Source: Pseudoalteromonas peptidolytica (lineage in GTDB: Bacteria; Pseudomonadota; Gammaproteobacteria; Enterobacterales; Alteromonadaceae). Taken from it: a DNA stretch of 64,000 nucleotides. Below are positions 36,216 to 45,063 of the stretch, one piece after another. Positions within the stretch are counted from its first letter, which is position 1; the number at the start of each line of letters is the position of its first letter. Below the pieces are notes generated by a model, which ran no database searches, was not told the origin of the DNA, and saw only the letters and a program-made list of their open reading frames with translations. The stretch covers positions 1 through 64,000 of the forward strand of contig NZ_WEHZ01000014.1 in NCBI RefSeq assembly GCF_012641745.1. The letters are read 5' to 3'. The position numbers and the translations under genes were made by a program.

Positions 36216-38405
36216 CTAATTTATCGTCCATTTACTTTGACAATATACGCTATACGGCGCATCAATAAGCTCAGCAATAAAGCGTTTATCGATGCGGCTT
36301 TGCTGTCGTAACTGCTGCAACTGCAACTGTAATAATTGACTATTTTCAAGCTCAGTGAGTTTATCTGAAAAGTCTTGCTGTAACGCTTCCTCTTTCGCCA
36401 TATCAGCGGCTACAGCACCATAAAGTAGCAAAAGATGCGAGCTGGGGTGTTGCTGTGAACTAATAATATCAAGTGCTTGTTGTGGCTCACCATTTAAAAG
36501 ATGTATATACATTTGAGTATAAAGCGCATAGGTTTCAACCTCCTGTAGTTGTAGCGTTTGATACGCTTGCATAGCCTCCAATGAAAGCTGCTCGGCAGAC
36601 TCAAGCTCTCCTGCTTTTATCAATGTCCAACTGAGTAATAACTTAACGTTCGCCCGCGTCACGACAGATATATCATCACTTTTGAGCAATGCTTGGTATT
36701 GTAAAATTGCGCTTTGCATTGCTTCTTCATCACCCGTTTGCAGTGCAATATCCATTTGCGCCATGCCTATCAGTAATTGCTGCTGTTCATAACTAGGCAC
36801 AAAACGTGGTTCGGGTGTAATTTGCTTTAGGTAATCAAGCGCTTTTTCCCCTTGATGAAGCTGAATATAGAAAAACCCCAAGTAAGTTAGTACTTGCATT
36901 TCTAGATGGTGATAGCCGCCCTGTTGCGCCAATTCCAACGCGTTTAATAAGCTTGGCTCACTCTCACTAACAGGCACTAAATAGTTTTGTCCGTAAGCAA
37001 ATAATGCCTTAATTAAGCTTAATTTTTGTGCCGTTTGCTGATAGTAAGTGATCGCTTGAGCAAGGACTGGCTTACTTTTTTCTAAGTTGAGTAAAGTCTT
37101 TTCTATTGGCCCTGCTGCGGGTGGATTAGCTAAATAAAAGCTGCGCTGCGCTTCGCTGTAGGCAAAAGAGCGACTCCCCACCAAAACATGCGCTGAATTC
37201 ATTGCTTGTTTATATTCATCCCAGCGCTGAAGGCTCCAATAGGCGTCCGCCTGAAGTTGATAAGCAGATGCTATTAATTCAACCTGTTGACTTTGCTGTG
37301 CAACATCCAATGCCAATTTCGCTTGTTGCAAGGCCTGCTGCGCTTGTCCTGTTGCTTTTAAAAACTCGCCATAATACAAGTGATAGCGAGCCTGCGTCGC
37401 GATAGATGCTGTGCTCAGTGAGATATGCTCAAACTGCTTATGTGCAGACTGTATATCCCCAAGCCACCAGCAAATTTGTGCAAGCTCAAGCTGACTTTCT
37501 ATATGATCTGGCATTTGCATAACCGCCGCTTCAAAGTATGCTTTAGCTAGCTTTGGACCTTGCTCATTTAACGCTTGGACACCGCGATAATAGTCACGCA
37601 TACCACGATTAAAAGGAGCCATATCTATCGCTTCAGTTTTAAGTGCTAGTTGTGTTATGACTTGCATTGCAATAGCTGTAAAGTTTTCATCTAGCTGTTC
37701 GACTATCAGCTCGGTGCGCTCGCTTGCTAAACTAGCCGTTAATAGAAATCGTTGTTGTAACGGTTTAAGAGAAAGCGTGAGCTTTTTAGTTTTATCACTG
37801 TTAGAAAGCTCTGGATACTGGCTTTTGGGTACTAAGTGATAACTAGATTGCAGCTGTTGCCGTAGTGCGGCTTCCAACGCATACCCCCACCACGCATTTG
37901 CTTGTACACCCGTTTCATTAGCCATAGGTGGGATAATAAGTGTCGGCAATGTGACACTAGCCTTGCTTGAAACCGGCTTTGGTGCAGATAAAAAATATAA
38001 GCTGACTGTACTAACAATCGCTATTAAGCCAACCGCAGTGAGCAATATTGTGGCTTTCTTCCCTAGCTTAGTAACATGTGAAATTAGGCTTTTTGAATGC
38101 GGCTGTTCAACAGGACAAATCCACAAATACCCTTGCTGTGGGATAGTTTTGATAAACGTTGGATTTTGGGGACTGTCGCTCAGTGCTTGCCTGAGCTCTG
38201 TAATGCTTTGAGTGAGTGCGGTTTCTCTAAACTCGCCATGTTGCCAGAGGCTGCTTAGTAATGTTTCACGTGCAACAACTTGATTTGGATGCGTTAAAAA
38301 ATATGCCAATAGCTGTGCAACCTTTGGCCGCAATGGAACTTGCACAGCATCACGATATAAGCACAATGTCATTGGATCAAAGCGAAAATGTAAGAAGTAC
38401 AACAC
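36216..38405 (-). CDS. Membrane-bound winged-helix regulator with TPR region (CadC/ToxR-like)
   Basis: A 729-residue protein. Residues about 10-98 form an OmpR-type winged helix (PLRPKVAQLLAYFLTHPNQVV, LTQSITELRQALSDSP, TIPQQGYLW). One membrane segment lies at about 118-140. The large periplasmic part is helical, with repeating TPR-like units from about 270. A start at GTG 38405 has AAGGG at a wide 12 bases; Met12 is an alternative. The layout fits one-component transmembrane sensors that bind DNA directly. The target genes are unknown; the neighbouring thiol-redox operon converges on it. Confidence 0.85.
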   Translation of the reverse strand: MLYFLHFRFDPMTLCLYRDAVQVPLRPKVAQLLAYFLTHPNQVVARETLLSSLWQHGEFRETALTQSITELRQALSDSPQNPTFIKTIPQQGYLWICPVEQPHSKSLISHVTKLGKKATILLTAVGLIAIVSTVSLYFLSAPKPVSSKASVTLPTLIIPPMANETGVQANAWWGYALEAALRQQLQSSYHLVPKSQYPELSNSDKTKKLTLSLKPLQQRFLLTASLASERTELIVEQLDENFTAIAMQVITQLALKTEAIDMAPFNRGMRDYYRGVQALNEQGPKLAKAYFEAAVMQMPDHIESQLELAQICWWLGDIQSAHKQFEHISLSTASIATQARYHLYYGEFLKATGQAQQALQQAKLALDVAQQSQQVELIASAYQLQADAYWSLQRWDEYKQAMNSAHVLVGSRSFAYSEAQRSFYLANPPAAGPIEKTLLNLEKSKPVLAQAITYYQQTAQKLSLIKALFAYGQNYLVPVSESEPSLLNALELAQQGGYHHLEMQVLTYLGFFYIQLHQGEKALDYLKQITPEPRFVPSYEQQQLLIGMAQMDIALQTGDEEAMQSAILQYQALLKSDDISVVTRANVKLLLSWTLIKAGELESAEQLSLEAMQAYQTLQLQEVETYALYTQMYIHLLNGEPQQALDIISSQQHPSSHLLLLYGAVAADMAKEEALQQDFSDKLTELENSQLLQLQLQQLRQQSRIDKRFIAELIDAPYSVYCQSKWTIN

Positions 38406-38757
38406 GGTGTTTATTTCCCTTATACAAACCTATTACCAGAAGTATCCAGTAAGTATTGTACCTATACTATAACTAACAAACACGACTAATCCTAAGCAAA
38501 GTCATCTAACTGCTAAAATGAAGTTAAGCCAACCTTTCCAACTTGATTGTTACCAACACCAGGTCAAATCCATATCGCTCAATTATCGCTTGAACCACGA
38601 AGCGACAAGTCAAACGCTATAGCCACAGTACACTCCGAAGAACAAAAACAAAATCGCAAGGGAACCAACACTTGTAGATATTATCTAGCAGCTATACCTG
38701 AGATATATCAATTGCTGTACAATTATGTCTATTAACCAGACAGTCTAAAGAGTCATC
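38406..38757. other. 352-bp divergent intergenic region between regulator and mnmE
   Basis: AT-rich DNA with no credible coding frame. It must hold the promoters of the regulator (minus) and mnmE (plus). No operator repeat, hairpin or strong promoter pair was evident. Confidence 0.5.
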
Positions 38758-40122
38758 ATGATTGCACAAGACACCATAGCAGCACAAGCTACCGCTCCGG
38801 GTCGCGGTGGCGTTGGTATTATTCGCGTATCAGGTAGTAAAGCCAAAGCGGTCGCCGAGCAAATCTTAGGTAAATGCCCAAAAACTCGCTATGCCGAATA
38901 CCTGCCATTCAATACCTTAGCAGGTGAACAGCTTGACCAAGGCATTGCGCTGTTCTTTCAAGGACCAAACTCATTCACAGGAGAAGATGTGCTTGAGCTA
39001 CAAGGCCACGGTGGCCCGGTTGTCCTTGATATGCTGCTAAAGGAGATAAGCCAAATCGAGCAAGTGCGCTTGGCAAAGCCTGGTGAGTTTTCAGAACGTG
39101 CTTTTATGAACGACAAGCTAGACTTAACGCAAGCAGAAGCCATCGCAGACTTGATCAATGCCACCAGCGAGCAAGCTGCAAAAAGTGCGCTACATTCGCT
39201 GCAAGGTGACTTCTCTAAACATATCAACGCATTAGTCGAAAAAGTAATTCACCTTCGTATGTATGTAGAGGCTGCAATTGATTTCCCCGATGAAGAAATT
39301 GATTTTCTATCAGACGGTAAAGTCGCAGGGGATCTTGAGAGCATTATTCAGCAACTCGCTGAAGTGCGTAAACAAGCCAAGCAAGGCAGTATTATGCGTG
39401 AAGGTATGCGCGTGGTGATTGCAGGTCGTCCTAACGCAGGTAAATCATCGCTACTCAATGCCTTAGCTGGCCGTGAAGCCGCGATTGTTACAGACATTGC
39501 AGGTACCACAAGGGATGTACTGCGTGAGCACATTCATATCGATGGTATGCCGCTTCATATTATCGACACTGCAGGACTTCGTGATAGTCCAGATAAAGTA
39601 GAACAGATAGGCATAGAGCGTGCTTGGGAAGAGATCCGTGGTGCCGATCATGTACTATTTATGGTAGATGGCACAGAAACCCACGAAACCGATCCTGCGA
39701 AGATCTGGCCTGATTTTATTGAGCAACTACCGCAAGGTATGGAGATTACGGTGATCCGCAATAAAGTCGATTTGAGCGGTGAAGCCATTGGCACGACCAC
39801 GAGTGATGGCCATACTCTTATTCGCCTGAGTGCCAAGGATATTCAAGGCATTGATTTATTGAGAGAACACCTAAAAGCCTGTATAGGATTCACAGGTGCA
39901 ACTGAGGGTGGCTTTATGGCTCGTCGTCGTCATTTAGACGCCCTAGAACGCGCTGCTGAGCACCTAGAAATAGGCCAAACTCAGCTAGAGATGCACATTG
40001 CCGGTGAAATTCTGGCAGAAGAGCTGCGCCTTACCCAGCAATACCTCAATGAGATCACCGGCGAATTCACCTCAGATGATTTGCTAGGCAAAATCTTTAG
40101 TTCATTCTGTATTGGTAAATAA
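38758..40122 (+). CDS. mnmE: tRNA uridine-5-carboxymethylaminomethyl modification GTPase
   Basis: With MnmG it makes the (c)mnm5 modification of wobble uridine. The 454-residue protein (E. coli 454) has an N-terminal folate-binding domain (1-118), a helical domain, and an inserted Ras-like GTPase domain (about 215-375) with G1 [15 protein letters not shown]2 AGTTRDV, G3 DTAGLRD and G4 RNKVD. The C-terminal FCIGK carries the essential cysteine. MnmG is encoded 7 kb away, just after oriC. Confidence 0.98.
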   Translation: MIAQDTIAAQATAPGRGGVGIIRVSGSKAKAVAEQILGKCPKTRYAEYLPFNTLAGEQLDQGIALFFQGPNSFTGEDVLELQGHGGPVVLDMLLKEISQIEQVRLAKPGEFSERAFMNDKLDLTQAEAIADLINATSEQAAKSALHSLQGDFSKHINALVEKVIHLRMYVEAAIDFPDEEIDFLSDGKVAGDLESIIQQLAEVRKQAKQGSIMREGMRVVIAGRPNAGKSSLLNALAGREAAIVTDIAGTTRDVLREHIHIDGMPLHIIDTAGLRDSPDKVEQIGIERAWEEIRGADHVLFMVDGTETHETDPAKIWPDFIEQLPQGMEITVIRNKVDLSGEAIGTTTSDGHTLIRLSAKDIQGIDLLREHLKACIGFTGATEGGFMARRRHLDALERAAEHLEIGQTQLEMHIAGEILAEELRLTQQYLNEITGEFTSDDLLGKIFSSFCIGK

Positions 40123-40159
40123 CCTGAGCTTCGGATAAATAATCCAAATATTTGAGTCG

Positions 40160-40186
40160 CCATACGCCCGATGTTCGGGCGTATGG
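40160..40186. terminator. Strong 12-bp hairpin after mnmE
   Basis: A perfect 12-bp stem (CCATACGCCCGA and TCGGGCGTATGG, 3-nt loop), 37 bases after the mnmE stop. There is no T-tract, so it may be an RNA-stabilising hairpin or an imperfect terminator. Confidence 0.5.
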
Positions 40187-40194
40187 TTACACAC

Positions 40195-40243
40195 TAGCTA
40201 ACCTGAGGTTTGGATAAGGAATGAGCTGAACTCAGGTTAGCTA
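40195..40243. repeat. Palindromic CCTGAG repeat
   Basis: Perfect 13-bp inverted arms, TAGCTAACCTGAG (40195-40207) and CTCAGGTTAGCTA (40231-40243), around a GGATAAGGAAT-type centre. The related string ACCTGAGCTTCGGATAA occurs just after mnmE (about 40122-40138). The right arm overlaps the last codons of the 1195-residue gene. It resembles REP-type intergenic repeats. Confidence 0.55.
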
Positions 40244-43200
40244 CAGTAATGGCTGACTGCTTCTTTTACCTTACGAGATTTGTCTTTTTTCAATGGAGCT
40301 AGCAATACTTCAGCATCTGCTTCTTGGCTTAATATTTCAGGAAGTTCAGCGCGGCGACCTGCGTGTAAGTAGCTCAAACTCTGTTTAAAACTGCCATATT
40401 GGCCACGGGCATGTGCCACAATAAACTCACGACACACATCAAAATGGCTGCGCTTAATACAAAACAGCACCAAGTGTTCAGGTTTAATGCCGATCTCAAA
40501 TAACCAGGCAAGTAAAAATGCCATACCGGTCTCGGATGCTTCACCTTCATACTCATCGCTGGTTGATAGGTAAGTCTCAAAATCAATTTCATTGTGTGCC
40601 AGTTGATGTAACAACCAAGGTTGCTCCATTTGCGCTTCAATTAATTTAAAGCCGCGATAGTCATGATTGAGCAGCAGACGTACCAGTTTGTTTCGACGCT
40701 TAACATCTAGCATCCACACAAATTGACGCAGACTATACATGTGGTATTCATCGGCATCGATACGCATAAACTCGGTGAATATTTGCTCTTTGAACAGCGC
40801 AGCCATGGCGTCAAACTCTATTTCGTTATCTAGATAAGCCATCGTTTGTTCAACAATCCCGTTAATACGATTGCACTGCACTTGAAGTTCAGCAACGCGC
40901 TTTACAATAGCAGCACGTTCAACCTGCTCTGAGAATACCAATAAGGGTCCCGATGGCAGTCTGTCTTCATACCAAGCAAGCGGCACCTCATGATCGGCCA
41001 TCACAATCACGTAATTGTCTCCTTGCTGCTGCAACACAGTGCAGGCTTCCCAACTTCGACCATCAACATGACAAGGTTTATCATGTATTGAAAGGCTATC
41101 TGCCACAATGGTTTTATACAGCTTCTTTGGTAACTTTTCACCTTCACCGAAATACAGACAATCCTTACCTGACTCATGTGCCAGCGCATGCTCCCAAGAG
41201 TGCAGATTTAATTGCACAAAAATATCTATCGTACGGCGCAAGTCATGATCAAAGTCCACTGCAACTTCAGGATGTTTGAGTGATACATGATGTAAAAACT
41301 CAACTTTCGTGCGCTCATTAATATACGCAAGTCCCCGTTCCATGGCTTTGGCTTTTTTACGCCCCATGCTGCCAAACATACTGGTATCATCACTGACTAT
41401 TTCGCTGTAAATCTCTATCCAATTTACGTAACGCCCGAAGTCATAACGTTGATAACTCATTTCATAGGCATTCAGAATACCGCTATCTATTCCAGCTTTA
41501 GTTAAGTGCTCATAGACATCAATCCCATCGAGTATATTGTTAAACTCTATATCCCAATGATCATCTGAATAAGCACGAAGCACATTGCGTGCAACCCTAA
41601 CAGGCGCCAGTGCAATAATAAATTGCCACAAACGATCTGCTTTATTTTGTAAGGGTAAAGGTAATTGCCGCAACCAAAATGCGGCTAAGGTAAAGCGCTG
41701 AAAGTCATCATCATGATCTTTAAAAAGCTGATAGCTGGGTTGCTGCTCACTAAATTTGTTTAAGTAAAGGTCGCCGAGACAGCACTCATCTCGATACAAG
41801 TGTGGCTGTACTAGTGCCAATATACTGGTCAAATCATCTTGCGGCGTGTCTGCAGTAAAGTGTTCGCAGATCCGCGCTATTTGCTCCTCAGATAATCCCA
41901 GATTTTCGGGGTTATAACGGTCTGACTTTTTATGACATTTTTTAATTATGTGCTGGGCAGCGAGTTGCCAAATATGATTATCGTTAAGATAAGTTACCAG
42001 TGCCTCTGTAATATCATCGCCAATACGCTGATTGTAATCACTGTGAAGGTGATAACTGGCCAGTGTCATTAAGCCCATATCCAATTGCGGCCACTGCTCT
42101 GGATGGCAAAGCGCACGAGATGAGCGAAAATGCTCGTCAACCAACTTTAGATGCTTGCGACACAGTAATTCATCGTGATTAGTAAAGTGGCGAAATATCG
42201 ATTGAATATTTTTGGCTTTAGCACTTTCTACTGCGCTTTCAATATCAGATAAGGAGAGTTGAGTGTAGCGCTGATAATAGGCTTCTCTAGAAAGTAGCGC
42301 CTCATCACCTTCGGTAAGTGATGCCATCATATATTTACTAAACTCACGTTTGCCTAGAGCATGGTAAAATACGTCAATCACGCGCAAGTATTGCTGAGCA
42401 CGAGCTTGTAGTAAGTTAGTTTCTGTATCTTTGCGTACCGTAAGCGTCAATACCAAACCATTTGGTTGTGTACATTCAACTTCTTCACTGAAGTGATCAG
42501 TCAGTAGATCGCCCCGTACAAGATTGAGCACCGATTTCAACTCGTTGGCTATGCCTTGGTTGTTGTGCTCGAAACTAACCAATTGATCAACAAAATGCTC
42601 AGCCATATCACTGGCATGCACTTTTGCTAATTCAAATACATCTACTTCACAGAGTGTTTCTAACACTGTGTGTGGCTCACCACTTTCAATATAGCGCCAC
42701 AATGACTCACCTTGTGGCATAGCTAGCACTAAGGGCTTCAATAAATTGCTACCGTAGTTAAGCTCATATTTTCTCTCGTCTCTGGCGAGATAGGCGCGAT
42801 AGTTTGCACGCGCAGTAATAGCACTTTGTGCTATTTTAACGAGCGGCCCTACAACCTGTGATTGGACTTTTTGCTGTAAATCATACGCTTCATTTTCGAG
42901 CGTGTTGCCAAAAAACGGCATTGCCATAAAGCTATCTTTGGCTTCTTCATCGTCATAAAAACAGGTATGAGGGAATAGCGATTGGTATAGAGACACGACG
43001 GGTTGATAAGCACTTAAGTCTTCTTCTTCACCTTCATCGCACATAGTATCGATACGCTCAAGTAATGCAGGTTCAGCTTTGAAACGTGCAATAACTAACG
43101 CTTTAAACGGTTCATAGAACTCCGGGTGCTGGCATAAATATTCCCCCAGAGGCTGGTGACTACAATCATCACTATATTGATCATTTTGGAACATACCAGA

Positions 43201-43824
43201 TCTAAAGCTATCGTTGTCACACCATATAAATGCTTTGATTATTTCATTGTGCCAGCCATGCTCATGAAGTAACGAACTTAAATAGCTTTCGTAACCGCAG
43301 GCATGTTCATCATCCCAATAAGGCACAAAAAACTGTGCAAGCAAGTAGGCATATCGTATATCTGTCTTTGCAAGCATATATAATGCTTCTACGCCAAATA
43401 CCCGCATATCATCTAGCCACATTTCATCTGTATTGTTTTGGCGTCGACTATAAGCGACGATGGCTTTGGCAGTTTCTACAACAACCTCTTTAATTTCGGA
43501 ATATTGCAGCGCAGCTGCAAACAGAATAACCTCAGAAATATAAGTTTCAGTATCATCATCTATCGGATGATTATAGTGGTGAGAGCCACCTTCTTGGCCT
43601 AAGTTTAATGCAGATTGTAGCAACTTAAGGTTGTTGCCGCTGTCTTGTGGTTGTAGGCGGCGATCACCGTCTTTTCCCCGTTGCTTAAATTCAATATCAA
43701 ATTGACTATCGCTAAAAGCCCTATCCTCATCTAATAAAGCTTTATATTGTGTTAATGCTAATTTGATTTGTTGCGGGTCTTGAATATCCAGCGTGATAAT
43801 CTGGTTTTTATCGAATTGATTCAT
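40237..43824 (-). CDS. Very large protein of unknown family (1195 residues)
   Basis: One uninterrupted frame of 1195 residues. It has no signal peptide and no membrane segment, so it should be cytoplasmic. It is acidic and rich in His, Asp, Glu, Leu and Gln, with mainly helical-looking sequence throughout. The last 30 residues (LLAPLKKDKSRKVKEAVSHYCS-like) resemble the end of a HEAT-type repeat, so an alpha-solenoid scaffold is possible. A region near 910-980 (CHVDGRSWEACTVLQQQGDNYVIVMADHEV) looks like beta strands. No catalytic motif was recognised. Flanked by a 101-residue unknown gene upstream. Weak ribosome site. Confidence 0.8.
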   Translation of the reverse strand: MNQFDKNQIITLDIQDPQQIKLALTQYKALLDEDRAFSDSQFDIEFKQRGKDGDRRLQPQDSGNNLKLLQSALNLGQEGGSHHYNHPIDDDTETYISEVILFAAALQYSEIKEVVVETAKAIVAYSRRQNNTDEMWLDDMRVFGVEALYMLAKTDIRYAYLLAQFFVPYWDDEHACGYESYLSSLLHEHGWHNEIIKAFIWCDNDSFRSGMFQNDQYSDDCSHQPLGEYLCQHPEFYEPFKALVIARFKAEPALLERIDTMCDEGEEEDLSAYQPVVSLYQSLFPHTCFYDDEEAKDSFMAMPFFGNTLENEAYDLQQKVQSQVVGPLVKIAQSAITARANYRAYLARDERKYELNYGSNLLKPLVLAMPQGESLWRYIESGEPHTVLETLCEVDVFELAKVHASDMAEHFVDQLVSFEHNNQGIANELKSVLNLVRGDLLTDHFSEEVECTQPNGLVLTLTVRKDTETNLLQARAQQYLRVIDVFYHALGKREFSKYMMASLTEGDEALLSREAYYQRYTQLSLSDIESAVESAKAKNIQSIFRHFTNHDELLCRKHLKLVDEHFRSSRALCHPEQWPQLDMGLMTLASYHLHSDYNQRIGDDITEALVTYLNDNHIWQLAAQHIIKKCHKKSDRYNPENLGLSEEQIARICEHFTADTPQDDLTSILALVQPHLYRDECCLGDLYLNKFSEQQPSYQLFKDHDDDFQRFTLAAFWLRQLPLPLQNKADRLWQFIIALAPVRVARNVLRAYSDDHWDIEFNNILDGIDVYEHLTKAGIDSGILNAYEMSYQRYDFGRYVNWIEIYSEIVSDDTSMFGSMGRKKAKAMERGLAYINERTKVEFLHHVSLKHPEVAVDFDHDLRRTIDIFVQLNLHSWEHALAHESGKDCLYFGEGEKLPKKLYKTIVADSLSIHDKPCHVDGRSWEACTVLQQQGDNYVIVMADHEVPLAWYEDRLPSGPLLVFSEQVERAAIVKRVAELQVQCNRINGIVEQTMAYLDNEIEFDAMAALFKEQIFTEFMRIDADEYHMYSLRQFVWMLDVKRRNKLVRLLLNHDYRGFKLIEAQMEQPWLLHQLAHNEIDFETYLSTSDEYEGEASETGMAFLLAWLFEIGIKPEHLVLFCIKRSHFDVCREFIVAHARGQYGSFKQSLSYLHAGRRAELPEILSQEADAEVLLAPLKKDKSRKVKEAVSHYCS

Positions 43825-43951
43825 GTCGTTATTTCTAATTGGATTTAACGTATAGCCGCACTAATCGGACTATAGAGTAGAAAAAATAATGAAGCACAGT
43901 TATGTAAACTGCGGTGATTTCAAGTAAATATTAAAAAGCAGCGGGTGTCGA

Positions 43952-44257
43952 TTACGAGCTAGTATCGTCCTCTTGTAGCTCTTTTAACCTGTCGACGTCT
44001 ATTTGGCAGTCCTGCTTTGCCTTTTTCTGTTGATCGGGTGTCATATCATCCCAATGAATATAACCACCATGTGTGTATGATGACTTGTATAAATAGTTGG
44101 CGAACTTTTTGCTCACAGTACCAGAGACAAGTCCTGTTACTGAACCATGTTTATCGGCGGCCCATAGTGCAACACGTTTAAATTCCAGCTCTCCAGAAGC
44201 GCTAATACGAAATGAATACCAATCTTTAGCGGCACTGATGCGCAGTTTCTTCTCCAT
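43952..44257 (-). CDS. Small conserved-looking hypothetical protein
   Basis: A 101-residue soluble protein with an AAGG site before its ATG. The first half looks like beta strands (WYSFRISASGELEFKRVALWA, GSVTGLVSG), the second half is helical and charged (MTPDQQKKAKQDCQIDVDRL). No known family recognised. It lies 127 bases upstream of the 1195-residue gene on the same strand, so the two may be co-transcribed. Confidence 0.6.
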   Translation of the reverse strand: MEKKLRISAAKDWYSFRISASGELEFKRVALWAADKHGSVTGLVSGTVSKKFANYLYKSSYTHGGYIHWDDMTPDQQKKAKQDCQIDVDRLKELQEDDTSS

Positions 44258-44376
44258 GCTTTACCTTTTAATGTTCCTTAAAGTCGAAAGCATTATTTCC
44301 AATCTTAATCATGAGGTCAATACAACATATAAAATTAAGTCTTTGAATTATATTAATAAAAAGTAAAGTATAAGGT

Positions 44377-44412
44377 AATATCGTTGGCAACAACACATAT
44401 ACCAACGATATT
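44377..44412 (-). terminator. Hairpin just after the repeat-peptide gene
   Basis: A perfect 11-bp stem (AATATCGTTGG and CCAACGATATT) around a 14-nt loop begins 12 bases past the stop of the repeat-peptide gene. On the minus strand it is followed by ACCTTATAC, not a T-tract, so termination is plausible but not certain. Confidence 0.5.
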
Positions 44413-44423
44413 AAATCTATGTA

Positions 44424-44624
44424 TTAGATGGGCTTAACAGGGTGTAGTACCGAAGATTCAGGTCTAACAGGGTGTAATACTGAAGACTCAGGTCTCACTG
44501 GGTGCAGTACTGAAGATTCAGGTCTAACAGGATGTAAAACAGACGACGCTGGGTCTAATGGATCCAAAACACCACTACCACCAGAAATACTAGATAGCAC
44601 ACTTTTTTCAATTAATTTTTTCAT
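44424..44624 (-). CDS. Double-glycine-leader peptide with five decapeptide repeats (candidate RiPP/bacteriocin precursor)
   Basis: A 66-residue precursor. Residues 1-16 (MKKLIEKSVLSSISGG) form a canonical double-glycine leader: Gly at -1 and -2, Ile at -4, Leu at -7, Ile at -12. The remaining 50 residues divide exactly into five decapeptides: SGVLDPLDPA, SSVLHPVRPE three times, and SSVLHPVKPI. The ATG follows an AAGGA site at about 6 bases. Nucleotide differences between the three identical units are all synonymous in this frame, which supports translation. No Cys is present, so lanthionine or disulfide chemistry is not expected; Ser, His and Pro dominate. No modification enzyme was seen beside it. 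A C39 exporter lies at 61810-63954. Product and activity unknown. Confidence 0.8.
   Translation of the reverse strand: MKKLIEKSVLSSISGGSGVLDPLDPASSVLHPVRPESSVLHPVRPESSVLHPVRPESSVLHPVKPI
44431..44550. repeat. Tandem 30-bp repeats inside the peptide gene
   Basis: Four 30-bp units at 44431, 44461, 44491 and 44521 share a GGTCTAACAGGGTG-type start and TGAAGA(T/C)TCA end; a fifth, diverged unit follows at 44551-44580. The period of 30 equals ten codons, and the units encode the decapeptides of the overlapping gene. Confidence 0.9.
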
Positions 44625-45063
44625 GTTTTTTCCTTAACTTTACGGTTATGTAACGGCTAGTAATAAGCACCTTGTTTATATCGACTTATCTGGAATGAGA
44701 ATAAATCGATAAAACATCTCATTGCCCAAGCAAAATCCAGTTTTGATGTAAAAGTAAAAACGTTTACCAAAGCAATCCTTGCTATTTTGTACAATTCACA
44801 ATCAGTATTAACATCAAAGCGAATGGGATAACAAATAATGAGAAAATAAACAAAAAGTTTATTTATCAATGACATAAAATTTTATAAAAATACGGGAATT
44901 GTTGAAAACTTCTTCACATGTATGAAAATCATACATATTTTTCAAGTAAGCGACTCACCTTACTTTTTTGTGAAAATACGTATAAAAATGTTGAGTGCCG
45001 AATGTGGCCGGTTTGTTCTGACAAGAATATTTATGCTAAGTATTTAAACTTACGAGAAATAAA
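44625..45063. other. 439-bp AT-rich region between peptide gene and PEP-mutase-like gene
   Basis: Divergent control region. The minus strand has a 72-codon frame (44657-44875) without a ribosome site, judged non-coding. A TATAAA-like string near 44678 on the minus strand could be a -10 for the peptide gene, but no -35 is convincing. The base composition is visibly more AT-rich than its surroundings. Confidence 0.45.

Noticed and set aside
44431..44580. Possible CRISPR array because of 30-bp direct repeats
   Set aside because: The units are directly abutting with no spacers, and the period equals ten codons of an open frame.
44428..44637. Plus-strand frame with GLTGC-TEDS repeats opposite the peptide gene
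   Set aside because: No ribosome site before its ATG, no leader, and repeat differences change residues in this frame while being silent on the minus strand. It is the mirror of the real gene.
44657..44875. 72-codon minus-strand frame upstream of the peptide gene
   Set aside because: No ribosome site, strongly AT-driven composition, no similarity to a known leader, immunity or modification protein. It could still be an immunity-like membrane peptide, but support is too weak.
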